A stretch of DNA of 40,028 bases, taken from NCBI GenBank assembly GCA_003165655.1, contig PMOY01000375.1:1-40028 (forward strand), given 5' to 3'. How positions within the stretch are numbered: the first letter of the stretch is position 1; each line of letters opens with the position of its first letter. This DNA comes from Solirubrobacterales bacterium (GTDB taxonomy: Bacteria; Actinomycetota; Thermoleophilia; Solirubrobacterales; Solirubrobacteraceae). Made by a program: the position numbers and the translations under genes. Positions 35,822 to 40,028 of this stretch are shown piece by piece. The notes under the pieces were generated by a model that made no database searches, was not told where the DNA came from, and saw only the letters and a list, made by a program, of their open reading frames with translations.

Positions 35822-37651
35822 CTAGTGTACGGCGATCGATCTCACCTTCGAGTAGACCGACGTGTGGCCCTTCTGGACGTACTCGAGCTGCAGTACCCAT
35901 CGGAATCCACGCGCGAGCTTCGCCTTGATCTTGAACGTCGTCTTATCCGTCCCGAGGGACGTATGGCCGACCTCCTTGAATGAGGCACCTCCCGTGCGCA
36001 GAGCCAGGAGCTCGATGCGCGCGCCCTTCGTGCTCGGCGGCGGCACGAGCGTCCCGGTCACCGTGAGCGCGCCCCTCTTGACCGTCACCTTCTTGAAGCC
36101 GATGGACCCCGAGGTGCCAAGGCCCTTCACGGTCAGCTTCGCCGCGGTTGACGCGCCCGGCGACAGGATGTCGGAGTAGACCGGACTGAGGGTGGCGTTC
36201 TCGATCTGGGTGATCTGACCCGTCGAGACCTGATAGGAGCCGCTCGAGGTCGGCACGAACGCGATCTTGTAATCGCCGGTCGCGTTCGTCTTTCCGCTGG
36301 CGACGGCCACCGGTAGCCCGGCCTCGATCTCGTCGAGCGTGACCGTCTTACCTGCGAGCACCGGATAGCCGACTTCGGCGTTTGTCACGCTTCCGGTCAC
36401 CGTCACCGACTTCCCCACGCCAATGTTATGGGGGATGCCCGTTGCGGTGATGATCGGCGAGGCATCGGCCACGAACGGCGGGCCGCCGCCCGGGTCATTG
36501 TCGGCAGGCGAGCCGTCCAGGTAGTACTTCAGCTGTGATTGGACGGCCGGCGAGGTGAGGAAGTTGACGAAGTCCTGAGCCGCGGCCAGATTGACCGGCT
36601 CCTTCGTCGTCCCCCCCACCACGGTTGCCGCCGGGTTGACGATATAGGCGTGGAAGTAGTTGATCAGCTTGTATGCGCCTCCGGGGGCGGCGGCGCTGTT
36701 GTCACGGGTGAGGATCGAGAGGTTGGGGATGGCGCCGGCCGGATCCAACCCGGATGACAGGTAGTCAAACGTGCCGCGGTCAGTCAAGACGTAGCAGGTG
36801 TTGACGGGGCTGGCGTAACCGGTGCAGGCGTTGGTGGCGATCACGGTCGGGCCCTGGCCCGTCGTTGTGCCGATGTACCACGATGGGAAGTCCGTGGCGG
36901 GCGGAAGCCCGTCGTTCCCGCCGGCGGGGCATGGGTCGCCGGATGCGGCGACGACGCCCGCTTTGACCGGCGTCTCGCCACCGCCGATGGCAGCGGGGAC
37001 CGTGCAGAGGACCAGACCCGGCGGCGGGCTGGCCTGCTGGCCGACCAGTGACCAGATCGAGTGCTCCTCGACGGACGTACCCGACCCGCTGTCGCGGGCG
37101 ACGAACGTCGCCTTGGGAGCGCCTCCCCCGTTGAACCCGGCCGTCGCGACGTCCGCGAACGCTTGGACGATGTTGTTCGGCGCGTTCTTCGACACCCCGG
37201 CAGGATCGGTGACCGGTCCGGCGAAGACGAAGTCGTTGCGGAAGATGGCGAGGCCGGCGGGCAGGTAGGAGAACCCGTCCGCGACGAATTGGTTCTCGAT
37301 CGACGCGGCGTGGACGATCAGGATGCTCGCGCCCTCGGAGCCGGTCTCGACGTCGGTGATCGCCTCACCCGTGGCCGTGCCGATGTACTTGAAGGTGAAC
37401 TGCGGGTAGGCTGCGTGGAACTCCGGCTGGATCACGTTCTGCATGAGGCCGGAGTCGCTCACGTCGCTGGTGCCGACGGCCGTGAGGGTCGTCGAGGTGT
37501 CGGCGCTCGCGAGCGCGGGGGCGAGCAGCGCCGCCGCGGCGAATAAAATGCCGAGAAGAGGTACTGCGAGAAACCGGCGCACAGCGCCGGAGCGGCGAGG
37601 AACGTCGCCGGGCCGCACGAGGCGGCGAAGGGAAGGTGGGGTTTCGCTCAT
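35822..37651 (-). CDS. TupA/PstS-like substrate-binding protein fused to C-terminal Ig-like region
   Basis: VGTSDVSDSGLMQNVIQPEFHAAYPQFTFKYIGTATGEAITDVETGSEGASILIVHAASIENQFVADGF...RNDFVFAGPVTDPAGV resembles TupA motifs; C-terminal VTVTGSVTNAEVGYPVLAGKTVTLDEIEAG. Confidence 0.85.
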   Translation of the reverse strand: MSETPPSLRRLVRPGDVPRRSGAVRRFLAVPLLGILFAAAALLAPALASADTSTTLTAVGTSDVSDSGLMQNVIQPEFHAAYPQFTFKYIGTATGEAITDVETGSEGASILIVHAASIENQFVADGFSYLPAGLAIFRNDFVFAGPVTDPAGVSKNAPNNIVQAFADVATAGFNGGGAPKATFVARDSGSGTSVEEHSIWSLVGQQASPPPGLVLCTVPAAIGGGETPVKAGVVAASGDPCPAGGNDGLPPATDFPSWYIGTTTGQGPTVIATNACTGYASPVNTCYVLTDRGTFDYLSSGLDPAGAIPNLSILTRDNSAAAPGGAYKLINYFHAYIVNPAATVVGGTTKEPVNLAAAQDFVNFLTSPAVQSQLKYYLDGSPADNDPGGGPPFVADASPIITATGIPHNIGVGKSVTVTGSVTNAEVGYPVLAGKTVTLDEIEAGLPVAVASGKTNATGDYKIAFVPTSSGSYQVSTGQITQIENATLSPVYSDILSPGASTAAKLTVKGLGTSGSIGFKKVTVKRGALTVTGTLVPPPSTKGARIELLALRTGGASFKEVGHTSLGTDKTTFKIKAKLARGFRWVLQLEYVQKGHTSVYSKVRSIAVH

Positions 37652-37672
37652 CGCGCCACTATATAGGTATTT

Positions 37673-37705
37673 CATAGGTCTGCGGCGCTTTGCATAAGTC
37701 TGCGG
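37673..37705 (-). promoter_or_regulatory. Two direct repeats (CATARGTCTGCGG, 20-bp spacing) upstream of the Tup/ExbB operon
   Basis: cataggtctgcgg (37673-37685) and cataagtctgcgg (37693-37705); a TATATAG tract lies between them and ATG 37651. Confidence 0.65.
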
Positions 37706-37756
37706 TGAATCGCCGTCGGCGGAGCCGGTCGAGGGTGGCGAGCCCTCGCGCGTCGC

Positions 37757-38205
37757 TCACTCGCCGTCGGGTCGGCACGGGGTGAGGGCGTGGTCGAAGG
37801 CGAAGATGACGGCCGCTGCTCGGTTGCGGAGATCCAGCTTGGCGAAGATGTGGTTGACGTGCGTCTTGACTGTCCTGCGCTGACGACCAGCTCACCGGCG
37901 ATCTCGGCGTTCGTCCGTCCGGCACCGATCAGGGCGAGCACCTCCCGCTCCCGGGCGGTCAGCGCCGCCAGGCCGTCGTCGTCGCGAGCCGGTAACACAG
38001 GCGCCTCGCGGTAGACCGCGAGGACGCGGCTCGTCACGCTCGGGTCGAGCCACCGCGCCGCCCTCGGCCACGACGCGAACCGTCTGCTGGAGGTCGGCCG
38101 CCGGAACGCCATTGAGCACGAAGCCCGACGCGCCCGCCCGGAGCATGCCGGCGAGCGCTTCGTCGTCGTCGAAGGTCGTGAGCAACCTCACCCTCGCGCA
38201 CATCG
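37757..38205 (-). pseudogene. NarL-type response regulator remnant with two frameshifts and truncated receiver
   Basis: RVRLLTTFDDDEALAGMLRAGASGFVLNGVPAADLQQTVRVVAEGGA | RWLDPSVTSRVLAVYREAPVLPARDDDGLAALTAREREVLALIGAGRTNAEIAGELVVS | RTVKTHVNHIFAKLDLRNRAAAVIFAFDHALTPCRPDGE*, in three reading frames. Confidence 0.85.
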
Positions 38206-38285
38206 AGGTCCACCCCATCGACGACCGGGCGTCCGCCATAGGACTTGCACAGGCTCCGGACTGTCACTACGTCGTTAGTAATCAT
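38184..38285 (-). pseudogene. N-terminal fragment of an ABC transporter ATP-binding protein
   Basis: MITNDVVTVRSLCKSYGGRPVVDGVDLDVREGEV; no Walker A follows and the sequence passes into the response-regulator remnant. Confidence 0.75.
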
Positions 38286-38468
38286 GGGTAGGACGATGAC
38301 ATCGTCACGGCATCAGCACATCGGCTCGCGGGTCGATCTTCGCGTCAACCCTTGGGCAGAGGAAACCCGCCGCCTGGGGACTTCGTGCGGCCGATCCGGT
38401 GGAGGAGGTCGCTGCCTGTTGTACGTTGTCGTCGTGGTCCTGATCGTCTGCCCGGCTCACGCGGCCTG

Positions 38469-38870
38469 ATGTTCCAGAAGATCCTGCTCGCCTGGGAGGA
38501 CGCGCATCCGCCGCAGCGTGCACTCGCGGTCGCCACCGAGATCACCCGCGTGTACGGCGCCCGGCTCAGCGTCGCCACGCTCGTTGCCGATGCCCGCCAC
38601 CCGCATCTGCAGGTACCCACCCCGGCCGCGCTCGGGGGCGACTACGAGTGCACGATGATCATCGATCGCCACCCGGTGGCCGGCATGCTCGCGCTCGCGC
38701 ACGAGCACGGGTTCGACCTCGTCGTCGTCGGCCATCATGCCCCCGAGCGGACCCACCGGGTATTCACGCACGACATGGCGCGCGACCTCGTGCGTGAGTC
38801 GATTGTCCCCGTGCTCGTGGTCGCGGAGGGGGATTTCAGCGGCGCCAGGGCTCCAGAGCTTCAGTCGTGA
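38469..38870 (+). CDS. Universal stress protein (UspA-like)
   Basis: MFQKILLAWEDAHPPQRALAVATEITRVYGARLSVATLVAD...HGFDLVVVGHHAPERTHRVFTHDMARDLVRESIVPVLVVAEGD. Confidence 0.82.
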   Translation: MFQKILLAWEDAHPPQRALAVATEITRVYGARLSVATLVADARHPHLQVPTPAALGGDYECTMIIDRHPVAGMLALAHEHGFDLVVVGHHAPERTHRVFTHDMARDLVRESIVPVLVVAEGDFSGARAPELQS

Positions 38871-38881
38871 ACAAAGGGCGA

Positions 38882-39346
38882 TCAGGCGCGAAGCGTCGCA
38901 GCGAGCGCTCGGGTGTCAAGGAGCAGGTCGAGTGCGTCGTTGACTGACGCGCACACGACGTCGGCACAGCGGAGCGCCGCCGAGCTCGCGCCTTCGGGCC
39001 CGACGATGGCGATCCCGAGCGTTGCCGCCTCGAGCGCGAGCGCGTCGTTGCGCCCGTTGCCGATCACTGCGCAGCGATCTCGCCCGAGCTTGTTCACCAG
39101 CTCGAGTTTCTCCCTGCCCTCGCCGAGGCGAGTAGCGGCGACCGCGAGCGTCCGCGCGATCGCGTCCATTGTCCCGAATGTGTCGGCCGAGATGAGCCTC
39201 ACCTCGATCAGGGCACGCAGGACCTCGATCCTCGCCGCCACGCCATCGAGCAGCGTCCCGCGGTCCGACAGCGTTCCGTTGACGTCGAGCAGGAGATGCT
39301 CGAGCGCGAGCGCCGGTACGCCCGGAGGTGAGAGCTCGATCGTCAT
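38882..39346 (-). CDS. HAD-superfamily hydrolase (soluble P-type ATPase-like)
   Basis: LEHLLLDVNGTLSDRGTLLDGV...LGRDRCAVIGNGRNDALALEAATLGIAIVGPEGASSAALRCADVVC. Confidence 0.87.
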   Translation of the reverse strand: MTIELSPPGVPALALEHLLLDVNGTLSDRGTLLDGVAARIEVLRALIEVRLISADTFGTMDAIARTLAVAATRLGEGREKLELVNKLGRDRCAVIGNGRNDALALEAATLGIAIVGPEGASSAALRCADVVCASVNDALDLLLDTRALAATLRA

Positions 39347-39436
39347 CGCCCGAATCTCCCATGCCTCATGGACTCTGCCATGGGGCGTGGGAGCCCTGGC
39401 CCGGAAGGACGGCGTTGTGGCGTCAACGGCGCGCCG

Positions 39437-39793
39437 CTATGCGGCCTTCGCGGTGTCGTGCTCGCGCACTCGGGAAAGGACGTGAGGTTCTGGCTGACCG
39501 CCATGATCTGGCGTGACGCGCCATACGGCGCGCTGGCCGGTCGCGAAATCGCCTTGGACCAGGCCGGCGACTCGACGGTTACGGAGCCCGGTGGCGAAGT
39601 CTCCGATTGTCATCCGGATTGGTGTGCTTCTCATGCCCGTGGCGAAATCGCCGCGCGGGCTAGCGTCTGGCTGAGACGGCGAACGTCGACAGCCGGCTGC
39701 GAAGTCACCGTCGTAACACCGGTCATGAGTGTTAGTGCCGGGGCCGCCGTTTGCGGCCAGCGAGTATTGCGAGGACAACGGATGTGCCTCCAT
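39437..39793 (-). CDS. Small protein with four GDFATGxR-type repeats, function unknown
   Basis: MEAHPLSSQYSLAANGGPGTNTHDRCYDGDFAAGCRRSPSQPDASPRGDFATGMRSTPIRMTIGDFATGLRNRRVAGLVQGDFATGQRAVWRV...; ATG 39793 preceded by GGAGGT at 8-9 nt; repeats differ mainly at synonymous positions. Confidence 0.65.
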   Translation of the reverse strand: MEAHPLSSQYSLAANGGPGTNTHDRCYDGDFAAGCRRSPSQPDASPRGDFATGMRSTPIRMTIGDFATGLRNRRVAGLVQGDFATGQRAVWRVTPDHGGQPEPHVLSRVREHDTAKAA

Positions 39794-40028
39794 TCCAACT
39801 ACCTCCACTAATCGGGGTGGAATAGAAGCCATCAGCGGCGGCGCCGCATTCAGAGCGAGCTTCATCGCTCAAGTCGAACATAGCACAGCTGGTTGACCAC
39901 ACCAAGAAACTGAGTAGTGACGTTCGTCACAATCACTGGAGGGAACGCCGGCGCGTCCTGGTGACGCAACGAACCGGTGTCTGTTACCGATCGAAGTGCA
40001 CGACTCTTAGTGCTGTCGGTCGTAAATC

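Noticed and set aside
39530-39720. GDFATG DNA repeats as a CRISPR array or DNA-level satellite
   Set aside because: The repeated DNA core is only about 17 bp with third-position differences and unequal spacing, which fits peptide-level conservation better.
1-40028. tRNA, rRNA, riboswitch or integrase/transposase genes
   Set aside because: None recognised by eye; a tRNAscan-SE/Infernal run would be needed to exclude them formally.

Overview
High-GC (actinobacterial, Thermoleophilia/Solirubrobacter-like by inference) 40 kb window with about 35 supportable CDSs. No rRNA, tRNA or CRISPR array was recognised. Left to right: (1) an ANTAR-type response regulator cut by the left edge. (2) An acetaldehyde/acetate block: aldehyde dehydrogenase, acetyl-CoA synthetase, a 5'-truncated SDR, and a GNAT + NDP-forming acyl-CoA synthetase (Pat-like) protein. 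(3) A NarL-type regulator convergent with a GAF histidine kinase, a PRC-barrel protein, an FAD oxidoreductase and a receiver-only regulator. (4) A PLP aminotransferase, then a minus-strand MFS-TetR-FdhD run with two palindromic operators. (5) Two adjacent paralogous giant secreted beta-helix/Ig-like proteins (1014 and 1414 aa) sharing a strongly conserved C-terminal domain of unknown function. (6) A PRC-MgtE_N-CBS protein, DUF1003, GST-like, ArsR and SRPBCC genes, and small conserved proteins. (7) A compact seven-gene minus-strand operon joining a TupA-like tungstate/molybdate ABC importer (two permeases) to a MotA/TolQ/ExbB channel, a DUF2149-like protein and a PKD surface protein. (8) A gene graveyard (ABC ATPase/response-regulator chimera), a USP, a HAD hydrolase and a small protein with four GDFATG-type repeats. 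Best candidates for undescribed biology are the ExbB/DUF2149/PKD/Tup operon, the GDFATG-repeat protein and the paired secreted proteins. All family calls were made by eye from translations; no database search was run.
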